A stretch of DNA of 64,000 nucleotides from Lanius collurio (Eukaryota; Chordata; Aves; Passeriformes; Laniidae), in NCBI GenBank assembly GCA_020086605.1, contig JACBWW010000003.1:54178187-54242186 (forward strand), in the 5' to 3' direction. The notes below the pieces were generated by a model. The model was not told the origin of the DNA, made no database searches, and was given only the letters and a program-made list of their open reading frames with translations. A program made the translations under genes and the position numbers. The first letter of the stretch is position 1. Every line of letters starts with the position of its first letter. Below, piece by piece: positions 13,620 to 25,600 of the stretch.

Positions 13620-14864
13620 CCAGCAAGCACTTGTGAGTTGGGTTGATTTACCTCTCTACATTTACCAAGTCTTCAGGGGAGCTGCAAATAGACTGATCCA
13701 TCAAGGGAAGCCAGTAAATGTAATCTTTTTGGACTTCATCAAAGCTTTGATGCTGTCTCTCACAGAATCCTTCTGGAATGTCCAGCACACAGCTGGATAA
13801 CAGAGTTACATGAGCAACTGGCTCACAGGACAGGCAAAAAGAGTTATAGTGAATGGGGTGACATCAGACTGCTGACCTGTCACTAGTGGGGTTCCACAGG
13901 GCTCCATCCTTGGCCCCGTTCTCTTCAACATCATCCTTTATGACCTGGACACAGCACTCGAGGGAATATTCAGTAAGTTTGCTGAAGACACTGAATTGTG
14001 AGGAGCCGTCGACTCCCTCCAGGGCAGAGAGGCCCTGCAGAGAGACCTTGACAAAACAGAGGACTGGGCAGTCACCAACTGTGTAAAGTTTCACAAGGGC
14101 AAGTGCCAGATTTTGCACCTGAGATGAGTCAGCCCTGCATGTTCTGTGGGGTATGAGGGGCTGGAGCAGCGCCATGGAAAGGGACCTGGGGGTCCTGGTC
14201 AGTGGAAAGATGAACACGAGTCAGCAGTGCCCTGGCAGCCAGGAGAGCCAACCCTGTCCTGGGGTGCATCAGGCACAGCATCGCCAGCCAGGCAAGGGAG
14301 GGGATTGTCCCACTCTGCTCTGCACTGGGACAGTCTCACCTCAAGTTCTGGGTACAGTTTTGGGCACCACCACAATATAAAAAAGATATTAAGCTATTAG
14401 AGAGTGTTGTAAAGGAGGGCCATGAGGAGGATGAAGGGTCTGGAGGGGAAGTCATAAGAGCAGCAGTTGAGGTCACTTGTTTTTTTCTGTCTGGAGAAAA
14501 AGAGACTGAGGGGAGACCTCATTGCAGTTATAACTTCCTTGTGAGGCTAAGTAGTGGGTCAAGTAATGATGTTTTCACTCTTGTGACCAGATAGGACCCA
14601 AAAGAATGGCCTGGAACTGAGTCAGGAGAGGTTTAGGGTGGATATCAGGAAAAGGTTTTTTACCTAGGGGGTGGCTGAAAACTGAAACAAGGTCCCCAAG
14701 GAAGTCATCACAGCACCAAGCCTGACAGAGTTCAAGAAGCATTTGGACAACCCTCTCAGGTACATGGTGTGATTCTTGAGGAGTCCTGCATAGGGCCAGG
14801 AGATGGACTTGATGATCCTGATGGGCCCCTTCCAACTCAGCATATTCTATAATTCTATGATCGG
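13620..14864 (+). mobile_element. CR1 LINE with decayed reverse transcriptase
   Basis: The region carries CR1 reverse-transcriptase remnants on the + strand: VIFLDFIKA (13722 onward, compare the family's YLDFSKAFD), then in another frame [17 protein letters not shown] at about 13884-13934, one of the best conserved reverse-transcriptase blocks, and a KFAED site where active copies have FADD. The 3' part reads GGGGAGACCTCATTGCAGTT and ends CTTCCAACTCAGCATATTCT with the AATTCTATGAT terminal repeat. Stops and frameshifts break the frame. The left edge is uncertain and could be near 13570. Confidence 0.92.
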
Positions 14865-15869
14865 TTTCCTGTTCTTCTGGGTATTACTGTTTAGCTAAAT
14901 ACATAAATTAGGGACTGAAAGAGGTACAAACTGTGTAATATTTAACATCAATGAGCTGAACATCTTTTTGCTTCAGAGGAATTGTTATCTTGCAAGCTAC
15001 TCTTCTTGACTGGTATGCATGTTGGCCATTGCACACAGCTGGCAGTGCAAAAGAAAAACTGCAGATGACAGGATCTAGGAATCTGGTAGGTGTTTTTTAT
15101 ATCTAGGAGTGTTTTTGAACCTTTGCAATAGAAAATAACTGGACTTAAAGAGTTTCTTTAAAGCTCAAACACTTCTGCAGTTTAACTGGAAACATATCAA
15201 TGCACTGTGAATTTGGACAAGAATCCGCAGGACTGGGGATCCTACTCAGCAACATAAGGTCCTGCTTTACACTTAGTCACAGTCATCTCCCTGTGACTCA
15301 CTGCCTTCTTCCCTAGAAGGGGCTCCTACTTACATTAAGAAAGTATGCACATCTCTGTATCACCTATGCCTGTTTCTTAACTTCAGTCCTTCAGTGATTT
15401 CATTTGTAATTTTACACAGATGACCAGGCATACTGTAATGAATATTGTAATTCACCTCTTAAATTCTCTAAACTCACAAACTTTGTGAATAGTAGCCTTA
15501 ATTCAGTAGAATACACCACAGGGCAACTCATATTTCTATGGAAATATAGAAAATAAATTCTGCCATTCCATGTACCATTGCAGTGTCTATGCATATGGCA
15601 AGAAATGTATATATGTACTACAACATTTTTAATCAAGGCTTATACTAAGCCAGACAAGTATTGGAACACTTAAATATAAATATTTCCCCAATGAGTCACC
15701 AATCCACACATCTCAATAGCTGGCGTGGGGAGTACTTGCATTCCAAGCCGTACTGCGGAGTAGACAACTTCTAAATAATTTATAAACGAAGTGAACGAGG
15801 AACTTTGGAGAGAGGAAAATGAGTTAACAGGTAGCAAACCCAGAAGACTGAGGACACTGGCAAGCCCAG
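14865..15869. other. Upstream region of COL14A1
   Basis: A+T-rich DNA between the last intergenic CR1 and the CpG island. It contains the AP-1/CCAAT cluster at 15688-15703. No gene is supported. Confidence 0.6.
15688..15703 (+). promoter_or_regulatory. AP-1 consensus between two CCAAT motifs
   Basis: CCAAT at 15688-15692 overlaps the AP-1 consensus TGAGTCA (15692-15698), and a second CCAAT follows at 15699-15703. The cluster lies about 340 bases upstream of the TATA-like element. The motif matches are exact. Use by the promoter is inferred. Confidence 0.35.
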
Positions 15870-15990
15870 CACCTGCCCCTAGAACGCTGCCCGCGCCCCC
15901 CGGCCCTGCCTCCCGCGCACCTGGCCGCGCCCCCGCCGCGGGGGTCGGGATCAGGGGCGGAGGGTGGGATCTTAGGCATCGTTTATGTAT

Positions 15991-16025
15991 CTTCCCTCCC
16001 CCCCCCTCCCCCCCTTCCTTCCACC
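15991..16025 (+). repeat. C-rich polypyrimidine tract upstream of TATA-like site
   Basis: Long C runs separated by single T residues lie about 10-40 bases upstream of the TATA-like site. The complementary strand is G-rich with several runs of three or more G and could form a G-quadruplex. Such tracts are common Sp/KLF-type or quadruplex elements at promoters. The role here is inferred. Confidence 0.5.
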
Positions 16026-16031
16026 TTCTGG

Positions 16032-16039
16032 TCTATAAT
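16032..16039 (+). promoter_or_regulatory. TATA-like element
   Basis: TCTATAAT sits at the left part of the CpG island, just after a C-rich tract. If used, transcription would begin about 30 bases downstream, near 16065-16075. It is a weak match to TATAAA and a CpG-island promoter may not need it, so this is a suggestion only. Confidence 0.35.
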
Positions 16040-16064
16040 TGCCCGCCTCCTTTCTCTACCCTTT

Positions 16065-16194
16065 CGCCTTATCAGATGCGGAGCAGCCAGTGGGGAGGGA
16101 AGCGGCTCTCCCGCAGCCGGCTTAGCACCCGCAGCCCCGCGTGAAAACGAGCGGCCGCTCCCCGCGGGCCGCTCCCCGGCTGATGCCCGCACAG
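16065..16194 (+). other. COL14A1: Putative non-coding exon 1 of COL14A1
   Basis: This model starts about 30 bases after the TATA-like site and ends at the donor ACAG|GTCGGT (GT at 16195-16196). It would splice to the acceptor before 19515. Other possible donors in the island are CTAG|GTAACT (GT at 16435) and GAAC|GTGAGC (GT at 16955), so the end is uncertain. Two ATGs occur inside, at 16076 and 16183, both opening short upstream ORFs. RNA evidence is needed to choose between the models. Confidence 0.35.
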
Positions 16195-17110
16195 GTCGGT
16201 GTGCGCTCCATTTCGTCCCCCTCAAGGGCTGGGGCGAGGCGGGCGGGGGTCGGGGCAGGAGCGGAGCGCTTCCCATCCACCTGCCCGGTCACCTCCCGGC
16301 GGCCGGAGCGGGGCCCCAGAGGGAGAATGGGGCGAGGGAGGAGGAGACAGAAGAGTGGAAGGTGGCGAGCTGGGGCTAGGACGGGAAAACCCCTTTAGAA
16401 ACTTTTGCAGAGGCCTTACTTTTTAAACTGCTAGGTAACTAAAACCCAGTCGGTCTCAGAGTTGGTGAGGCGGAGGCTCTGGCTGCTGCCCGCGTCCCGC
16501 CGCGGGTGCCTCCTCCCTCCCTCCCTCGCTCCGTGCCGCGCTGTGTCGGGCACTCGCTCCGCCCCGGCTCCGCACGGTGCCTTCTTCGCGGGGTTGCCCG
16601 GGCCGGGAGCGCGTCCCCGCTCCGTGCTGGTAGTTCTTGGCTCTTATGGGGTCCATTCCCCGCCTCAGCTCCGCGGAGACACCAAGCTCCCCGCTGTCCC
16701 TCCCCTGACCTGGGGCGGGGGCACTCGATTTCACACGAATGGGTGCTGGTGGTGGGGAGCCCCCGAAGGAGAGTCGGGGGTCAGGAGCAGAGCCTGTGAG
16801 CCGCGGCCCCCCGGGCCAGGCTGGGGCCGCGCTGCGGGGCTGTGGAGAGGCGAGGGGGAGAGAGCGGCCCCGGTCTCCTCGGCCGCCTTCCCGTCTCCAG
16901 GGCCGGGGCAGGTCGCACTCCGGCTTTGCCCAGCGGGACGTCGACCCGAGGAACGTGAGCGTGTTCCCGGGCAGCGGGGCCACGCCGCTCCGCAACGAGA
17001 CACCGAGATAGGGGAAAAAACCCGACTGACCTGCCTGGCCCGAGGAGGGGAGCCAGGGCTGCGCGGGGGCGGCTCAGCCTAGGCTGGACGCGCGGAGCCG
17101 GGGCAGTGCG

Positions 17111-19514
17111 GAGCACGAAGGTGTGTGCCGGATTTATCCCCCTGGGAGTTCCCTCGGGAGAGGGTGCCCTGTTTCCAGGCCTGTGCCAGAAGTCCTGGAG
17201 CTCAGCTGGGAAAGATGCTATGAGGAGCGGGGCTCACCCCATGGCAGGCTTCTTGGCTTGCGAGGGCTTCTTGTCTGCTCCCAGCGCTAGTCTGGCAGAT
17301 AACTCATTTACCACATACTTGCTAAAAGGTGAAATATTTAAAACCAGAAGGAATAGGATATTTGTTTTTAGTTCCAGACGATGTCAGCCACAAGGTGGCT
17401 GCAGGCGGGGGTTTCCTTCTCCGGTTAAGTGACGTGCGGATCATTGCGGAGGTGAACTTGTGTGTAGTTGATCCAGCACCAGTTGTGTCTATTCCAATAA
17501 ATCTTATTTCTCTGGCTTTTCTCTAAAAGCAGCAGTAGAGAATGTTTCTAACACAGGATTACCGGTCCATTAGTGTTTATAGCTCTTTGGAGGAGGGTTT
17601 GTATCAAATGTAGCAGATGGAGAATTGAGCCACCATTGTGAGGGAATATTTTAATGTCTGGGTTATTATGGAAGGAAATCCACACATTATCAGTGGTAAC
17701 TGCCTGGAAGAATGAGTTGTTTGCTGTTGTTTGAAGAGTCTGTATTTACTTGATCCAGATTGTATTCCTGAGTGAGGGGAGAGGCATCAGTACTCAACAG
17801 GAGATACATGTTGAGGTGGATTTCAGCCTGTTTTGAGACACTCTATTCCTCCTATTGCCTGTCACTAGGCAGCTGGTGACTGTGGTCCTTGGATGTTTGC
17901 CACTTTGGTTCATGTAGTAAGAAACCTGGGAACTTTGCTCTGGTTTCTGAATTCTGTCTGGAGGATGGGTCTAAGAACTCTACGTAGCAATATATAAATT
18001 CCTGGTGCACATACTTGTTTTGGCATCTAGGTATTTTCCTCTGTCTTGAGAGATTTATACTATAAGGGATGGATTCCAAATATATATTTTAGTAATTTGA
18101 AATTTGTTGATAATTTGGTTAGAACTTTAATAACCTCTTGTGGAGATGGAATTTAAGTGTATAATCCCCATATATCTTTCTAGGAGTTGTATCAAGCATC
18201 CATGACTGGGATTTGTGACAGTAGACCTACCAAGTCCTCAGATAACTATAGCAGGTTGCAAATACTCAGAGAGAGAAGGGGATGTAGGTCTTATCCTCTT
18301 CTGTTTAATAATGATTGAGGTACTTCAGTCTGCTTTTTATATTAGATAGTGGATGAACCACTTGCTTTGTGCCTTCAAGACAAGGAAAACATGGAGGGCT
18401 AATACAGTGATGGTGTGTCAAGAATATTAGAGAAAATGACACAGGAAGGAGGTAAATGGGAGAAACCTGCAAAACAGAAATACATAAACCAAAACTTACT
18501 CAAGTAAACCTTCAGATGCTCTTTGCTGACAGCAACAAATCTACTTAATTATCTTAATTTGTTTCTCCTGTAGAATTTTAACAGGAGAGGACAGCAAAGA
18601 ATCTTCTTCTTGGCCCAGAAAATTGGCTAAAACTAGTGCAGTACAGTTGAGTGAAAGAGAAATGTTTCTAAGTATGGTGCTAGGCACATGCTGATGTATC
18701 TTGAGAGATGCTTCTGTATAACTTGAAATCTACTGGAAAGTGTTATAATACATGTTCAGATGATGAAATTGGTACTGTTTTTAAGCCAACTTTGATGGAC
18801 AGATAAATTACCCACTCTGGAACTTGCTCTTTGGCAGCAGAATTGCAAACCAGCTAGTTCATCTAGGAGGACTTCTAGTATTCATATACTGCTGCATTCT
18901 AAAGTGTTGGGTTTTCCTAACTGGTTAAGTTAGTGTAAATAGTTTTGACCATGATATTACCTACTGAAAGTGCAGATAGTACTACAGAGAACACAGGATA
19001 AGCTGAATAAGGTAGAATAAACAAAAAAGAGAGTAGGCTGTAGAGGACAATGAGAGGACGACTTGAGTTCCTTCAGAACGAAGTTCTACCTTTTTTAACA
19101 AGTTTCAGAATTCTTTGCCACAGGTATCTTGATGAGGTTCTACAAAACTGGATTGTATAGAGATACATGTTGTACTTTGTTATGTATAGCTTACTCTATT
19201 TCCAATGCTTGTGTATGGTTTGTAAAGAATGTAAAGTTTTGGGTTTCTTATATGGGCCAAGTTTTCAAAACTGCTGAGTAGCCCAAGTGGGATTCTTTGT
19301 CCCTTTCAGGTAAAATGTGCTTTGGTCATAAAACTGTTGCCAGGAAATTTTGTTTCCACTGATGTCCGTGGTAAATTCCTTTTTGTTTGTTAGCTTTATT
19401 TGCTTAAGGTTTTTTTGTTTGTTTTAATTGAATCCAGATTTTCTCCAGAATTTTCATTAAAGTGGATGCTTTCTCTTTGCCTGTTTACTAAGTCTTTGTT
19501 CCATGTGTTTTCAG
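17111..19514 (+). other. COL14A1 intron 1 (downstream part)
   Basis: This is sequence between the CpG island and the acceptor of exon 2. No repeat or gene is recognised. The intron start depends on which exon 1 donor is used. Confidence 0.6.
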
Positions 19515-19636
19515 ACCTGCTGATACTGTGTGTATTGAGGGGAAGAAGATGCTTTATCGATACAAGATAGAGAGTTGTTTTCTCTTGGCTTTTCTAGCTG
19601 TCACAGCTTTTTTCATCAGTGATGTCCAGGGCCAAG
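19515..19636 (+). CDS. COL14A1: COL14A1 exon 2: start codon and signal peptide (CDS from 19549)
   Basis: The acceptor TTTTCAG precedes 19515 and the donor is CAAG|GTAAGT. The first 34 bases are 5' UTR. The ATG at 19549 has A at -3 and is the first in-frame ATG in the exon. The frame stays open upstream within the exon but has no other ATG. The product begins with a short basic stretch (MLYRYK), a hydrophobic core (about residues 10-23) and a likely signal cleavage after VQG28, leaving Q29. The human protein as I recall it ends its signal peptide in the same VQGQ context. The exon ends in phase 1. Confidence 0.9.
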
Positions 19637-22600
19637 GTAAGTCATAAATAAGAAGATGGAGCTTTTCACTCTGATGTGCAAAAATAGACTTTTTATTCCA
19701 AATGCAAGTGTTCACGTTAGTAGGATGTGAATCCATTACTACTGAAATGAAGCAGGAATTTTGCTGCTGATCTTGGGGAGTAGGTGGGAGTAGAATTATA
19801 TCTTCATGTGTGCTCTTTGAACCCAATATCTCAAATAGCATAAATATTTGTGCAAATTCATATGTCTCAAAATGAGGTATATGCAACATTTTTTTACTCC
19901 TATTTACATGAAAGCACTTATCAGAAATTGCTCTTACTCTCCTCTATGTTATCAAGTAAGTTTGAAGGCTCAGATATGATATTAAGCTTGTATGGAATAT
20001 GTATTTTTTTCTCTTTTGGAACAGTAGCCGTTGTAGTGCTTATATCATTCTGTATTGCACAGATCTGTTAAATGTCACAGACTACTTCTGCAGCTTTTAA
20101 AATGAAAATCTCCTTTGTGAATATTAAAGGATACTGCTGGGATTGTTAGGCTTACATACTTGTTGGATTGTACTGACGGTGGCTTGACTGCTAGAGAAAA
20201 TTTATCCTATTGCTTGGGGAAGGAGGAAGGATGAATACCAATGAGTTTTTATGATTTCTAAAGAAAGGCATTTCTCTCAACTTCAGATTTATGTAATCCG
20301 TTTGATATGAGACTGCATGGGCATAACCAGGAGCAGAATTGGATCCTGGGGTCTTTTAAAGTGTTTTGTATAATGCATTATTCATGAACACATTCAGAGA
20401 CTGTTGGAAACGTGAGGCTTTCAAAATCCTGATAATGCAAGTAGCAGTGTTGTCCAGTCTGCATGGCACTTGAGTGCTGGGGAAGCATACTTTCTTGGAT
20501 GTTTGGAAATCTGTGAGCATTTTACAAGACTCTCCCAGAACTTAGGGACACATGTAAGCTGTAATATTTGATGTTGGTGATGTGAGGTGAATCAAGAAAT
20601 GTATGTTTCCAATGTTCAGTGCATCAATTCTGGTCAGAAATGAGGTCCAGAATGTTTGTGAGTTAACGAGCCAATAAAGCAAAGCATATGGTTAGTCCTT
20701 TCTCTGTATTTCAGTCCTAATACATATGGTCAAGATTTGCAAAACAGGATTGGGGATTGTGATCCATCTCCAGAAAGTTTTGCAAAATTCCTTGATGTTG
20801 GAAAACTATGTTCTTCTCTGCTTTTTTTTTTAAACTTTGATTCAATCAGTTATAGTTGGAGAGTTTTCTCCCTTTAATATCAATTCAATGAAATGAAGGT
20901 CAGAGAGTTTTTTCCCCCAGTAATCACATCAGCGGAAGTTAGAGCTGGTGAATTTATTCTTGATGAATAAAGAACAATACTTCTCTTGTTATTAGACTCT
21001 TTCAGCAAGCATCAGCTATGGAATGCTGTCAGCAGTGTGATATTAAGCTAAGTGGACTGTTGCCTTGGCCCAACATGACTGTTATCCTATTGAATGAGGT
21101 GATATGAAGTCTCTATTCCATGCTCACAGAAAAAAAAAAAAATCTCTTGGTATACTTAAAGTAGTAAGATGTTTCTCAAATACATTCTTTTCTCAAGGTT
21201 GCCACCTCTTGCAGTAAGCTCTTCATGCAGCTGGCTAACAACTAACAATTTAGTACAGTTTGTTTGTCTGTTTAAAGGAACTGTACACTCTGCCAAGGTG
21301 TAGGAAGAGCTGGTATTAGTTCCAGCTTGTGTTTCCTTCCTTTGGCAAAGATGCTCAGGTAAAGGTGTGTGTAATGTGACTTCTTGGAAAGGAGAATGTG
21401 TTTGTGAGACTGAAGCCAGTGAGCCTGAAGCTACAAATTATCCTTTCAGAGGAGTTGTGTGGTTCAGTCTCATTTTTTGCACTATTGCTTTATAAACCAC
21501 ATAGTGCTGGTTCTTACTCAACAACGATTATTTTGTCAGCACTGCTGTTTCTTCCCCATTCAATATAATGTATAAATAACATCTTTTGTCTACCTATGTT
21601 CTTTTATAGTACATGAAAATAGGGATGGGCAAAAAAAACCACTAAAGAATTTTTGATTTGTTCATAAAGTAACTTGCCTTGAGAGTTTTTCTGTATTTAA
21701 AGATGGAAACTTTTCTTTATGTAGCAATAATTTTCATGTATTACTACTGTAACTGTGAAGTAATTGCAATTATTAACTTGTTCATTTCTTATGACAACGG
21801 TAAATTGGAAGCCACAATATTTAGTTAGTGTCCAAACTCAGACTATTGGATGTCTTGGAAAATTGTCCATAAGCAATTTATTGTATTTTTCCTTTCCTGT
21901 AAGAGTTGGAAACATTCTTTCCCTGGTTGTCCATAGGAGTTATGTGTTTGGATTGCTAATTTACCTGGTGGTGTAAACCAAAGCCTTGAACTTGTCAATT
22001 TTCTTTTGGGTGACTGCTCTAATGTTGCTGACAGCCATTCTCTTTTGCATTCCTGTAAAACCACTTAATGAGACCTAGGTACTGATTTTTATCAGTTAAC
22101 TGACTCAGCTTGGATTAATTTTTTTCCCTTTCTGCAAGAAGTGAGATTTTGTTCCACAGACAATAAAGGTCCAAAGAAATAAAGATATCCTCTTCAGGTT
22201 GGTGAATGCGTAGTAATTCCCATCAATATTTTGTTGTCTGTTTGAGTGTTAGATTTTTAACTTCCTTAGCTATATGTACTTTTCTATGCCAGAACATTAG
22301 TCTTTGCACAACTAAGACACAGTTGATTATCTGCCTAGTCAATAATTATTTTCTTTCTTATGGTTTCTTGCTGTGTGGGAATGTCCTTTCCGCTGCATTG
22401 CTGCCTTTGATACAAAAAGTACCCAGTGAAAATTGACCAGTTATGTAAAGACTATTCTGGCACAACTTTTCTAGCCTTTCACATTGTAACTCTGTAGTAT
22501 ACAAAAAAACTTCTGGTGATTTGTCCTTCTTTGCTTGTAAGATCTGTGATTGTTTTTTAGGGGCTCAAATATTTACCTGTTTTGGTGATGGCTAATAGCA

Positions 22601-25600
22601 ATTAGGCCAGAACTATGCTTCTTTGTTAGAAGGTGCTTTCATAAACTGTTAAGTTGAAAGTAGGATGGAAAGAAATGATGGGGAAGGAAGAAGATGGCAG
22701 AGAAAATGAACTCTGAAATTCTAAGACATGATTGGGGTGTTTTTTCATCAGTTTTTGGTGTTTCTTTGTTGCTCTCTGCTCTGCTTCTTAATCCCCACCC
22801 AAATTTACCACATAATCCCAGTAAAATCTGCAGCATTTTCACACTTGCATACAGTCATTATTTAAAAATTTATTTTCTATTCCTGAGACAAAATAATAAA
22901 AGAAATTGTATTTTCATAAACTTCTAGGTATGATTTGTCACTCTTGTTCATTCAGCCCCAATTTATTGTGATTTATGTATAGCTCAAAAGACACAATAAA
23001 TCTTGAGAATGAATTAAAAGCTTTAATCCATAATTACAGTCTGCTTGGCTTTAAAAACTTTTTGCCATAGTCTCTGTCATGTTTTTACAATTATAGCATG
23101 CTGAATGTTCTTGCAGAAACCTGCCTAGCAAAACATTTTGCAGTACAAGGGCCAAATTTTCAAAGAACGAGTGTTGTATTTGCAGTGATTCCTGCACATG
23201 CTCTTGCTGGCAGCCTCTTTCTTTCTAAACTTCATGGAGGTGACAGGCAGACTGAAGATGAGGTCTGACAAGACTGTGCCCAGCAACTGAGGAAGTGCAC
23301 GGATTGGGTGTAAGCCCAGTGCTGCAAATCAGAACAGCTTTGAGTGTGTGGAATTCATGTGCTGCCTGCTCCTTCTGTCCCCTTGCCTGTCCTCTTGAGC
23401 TTGTTCTTTGAAGTCTTTAAGAATGCAGAGGTGTTGCTAACCTGTTCTTGATACTTATGTACTCTCTTTTCTGTGTTCTGATGTTAAGTCCCTCAAGGAA
23501 GAGAACTGCAGAACCTGCTCTTGATCTGACAAAACGGCCACTTGCCGAATGAGATGCTGGATGCAAGGGAATACATCTCTTGTATTAAACCTCCAGATTA
23601 TTACTTCCAGGATCCAAAATGTATTTAACAGTAGATGACATGAAAAAGCATGCACCCCCAAATCTCAAAAAACTACAGCCTGCCTCTTTCCTTCTTTCTT
23701 CCCTCAAGCTGCTGGAAAAAGCAGCACATAGGAAAAAGTAATCAGTTCAGTACAGGTGTTTGGCTGCTGCTGGTGCCAGAACTGCATTGGCTGTAGCAGG
23801 TCAATGGAGAGGCCAGAGATGGTTGGCCAGCACATTCTGCCTATTGACTCAGATGCTCCATGTGCAGTAATCCTTAAATCTTAGAAATATCACGTGACTG
23901 TTGGTTTATTTTATCTAAAGGACCAACAAACCATGGGTGTGAGCCTAGTCAATGAAGAGCAGTCTTAGCCCTGGGGAAAAGAAATTGCTGCTTATCTGCT
24001 TCAGATAATTTCCCTGATTTCTTAGACTTACTAACAGAAACCTTAAGGGTGTTGTGGCAGAGGCACCAAGGGTTTGGAAAATGAAGGAGACTGTTCAGGG
24101 GGCTGTGGAGACAATGGGAAGAGGAGCAGTAAGATAGGAGGTGTTTAAAATTTTCTAGCCCTTCCGTTGTTCAACCTCTGGGTAGCTCCCCCAGCTGTCT
24201 TTCCCTGTAGATCAGTTTATTCTCTGTGAGCCAAATTATATTCAAATATGTGAAGATTTCCCCTTGTTGACAGCCTCGGATACCCCAGGCTGCACTGCCA
24301 GCTGCTCTGCTGCAGTTCTTCAGTGAAGAAGGGATGTGCCTCCCTGAAGCAGAGCAGGTTTTGTCGAGTGTGGTCCAGCATCAGTGGAGTTTGACTGAGC
24401 AGTGGGATGCAAAAACTAGTTTATGTGCAGAGACACAGAGTTGCTAATATTATGATAACAACATGGGGCAGTTTTTCCATTTGTTCTTGCGTGGGTTGCT
24501 TCACTGATTATCACTTATTTCTCAATCATTTTGTGCTTTTATTTTTTTTTTACCTGCTGCTTCAGTTTGAAACCTAGGTGATGGCACAATATAAATAGAA
24601 GCCAAATTTTACTTACCATCCAGATTTTCTCAGTCTATGTCTTGACTTGCCTGTGCATGCCTGCTGATCTTGATGAGACTGAAGCAGTGTTTGCAGCTGC
24701 AAGGCTTTGTACTGCCTGAGCCAGGTTTGCAAATTGGGCAGCTGATGTTCCCTTTGCGTTGTGCATGCCTGTCTTTTCTCTTGGTTATTCTCTCCTCACA
24801 AGGATTTGAAAATTTGGCCCTGAGTGACATTAAATGTGAGGAAATGCCCACAGTAATGAGAAGTAGAGGAGTGTAGTTCATGTATATTGTTAGTGTAAGC
24901 AAGAGAGCAATTTTAATTCCCATATATTAACAAAGAGCATTTTTATTACCAGCTTTGCCTGCTAAACTAGTGTCTTAACATCTAACATTGTTTGTCTTTC
25001 TCTCCTCTGCTGTTAAGTTGTTTAGTTTGTTTTGTAAAGAGATAAATAAAAGGTCTGTCTGAGGGAAGTAGTGCACTTGGGGATGTCATTTTACAAACTA
25101 ATAAACTCATGTATGTGATATTTTAAATAACTTGCATCCTTTACCATTAAAAATTTGTGTTGTCTTCCTAGATGTGTTTATTTTTGTTTGTTTAAAATGA
25201 GTTACTTTTTATTTGAATTTGAAATTTTGTTTTCTTTCCAAACTTGCAGTGTCCCCACCAACAAGACTAAGATATAATGTAGTGAGTCCTGACAGTGTAC
25301 AGATCTCTTGGAAAGCCCCCAAAGGGCAATTCACTGGATATAAACTTCTTGTCACTCCAAGTTCAGGTAAAAGTCTGTGTGTTCTCTTTTAAGGTGAAAT
25401 AACCATGTTTCTAAGGCTTAAAAGCTTTTCAGAGTGTCGTGTCGTCCTCCAAGATGAAGAAACTGTGTGCAAGCTTTGGGTAATGAAGTATTGGCTGGTT
25501 ATCAGAAGAGAGATTGATTTCACTAGAGTGTGTCAGGCACAGAAAATGGGAACCAAGTGCTTAAGGTGGCAGAAGTGGGTCTGTGCTAGTCATGCTTCAT

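Larger units (their letters stand above)
15870..17110. promoter_or_regulatory. COL14A1: CpG island and promoter region of COL14A1
   Basis: A sharply GC- and CpG-rich stretch stands out from A+T-rich flanks, about 2.4 kb upstream of the exon with the start codon. It holds a NotI-type GCGGCCGC (16151-16158), a GC box GGGGCGGGG (16712-16720) and many other CpGs. A CpG island here fits the first, non-coding exon of COL14A1. The long open frames on both strands inside it are what high GC content produces and are not supported as genes. The exact transcription start cannot be fixed from sequence alone. Confidence 0.8.

Noticed and set aside
13579..14217. Frames resembling parts of a reverse transcriptase
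   Set aside because: They are pieces of one decayed CR1 element, split by stops and frameshifts, not a host gene.
16456..17116. Several long frames on both strands in the CpG island (up to 206 codons)
   Set aside because: Explained by the high GC content of the COL14A1 promoter island. They overlap in many frames with no recognisable domain or splice support.
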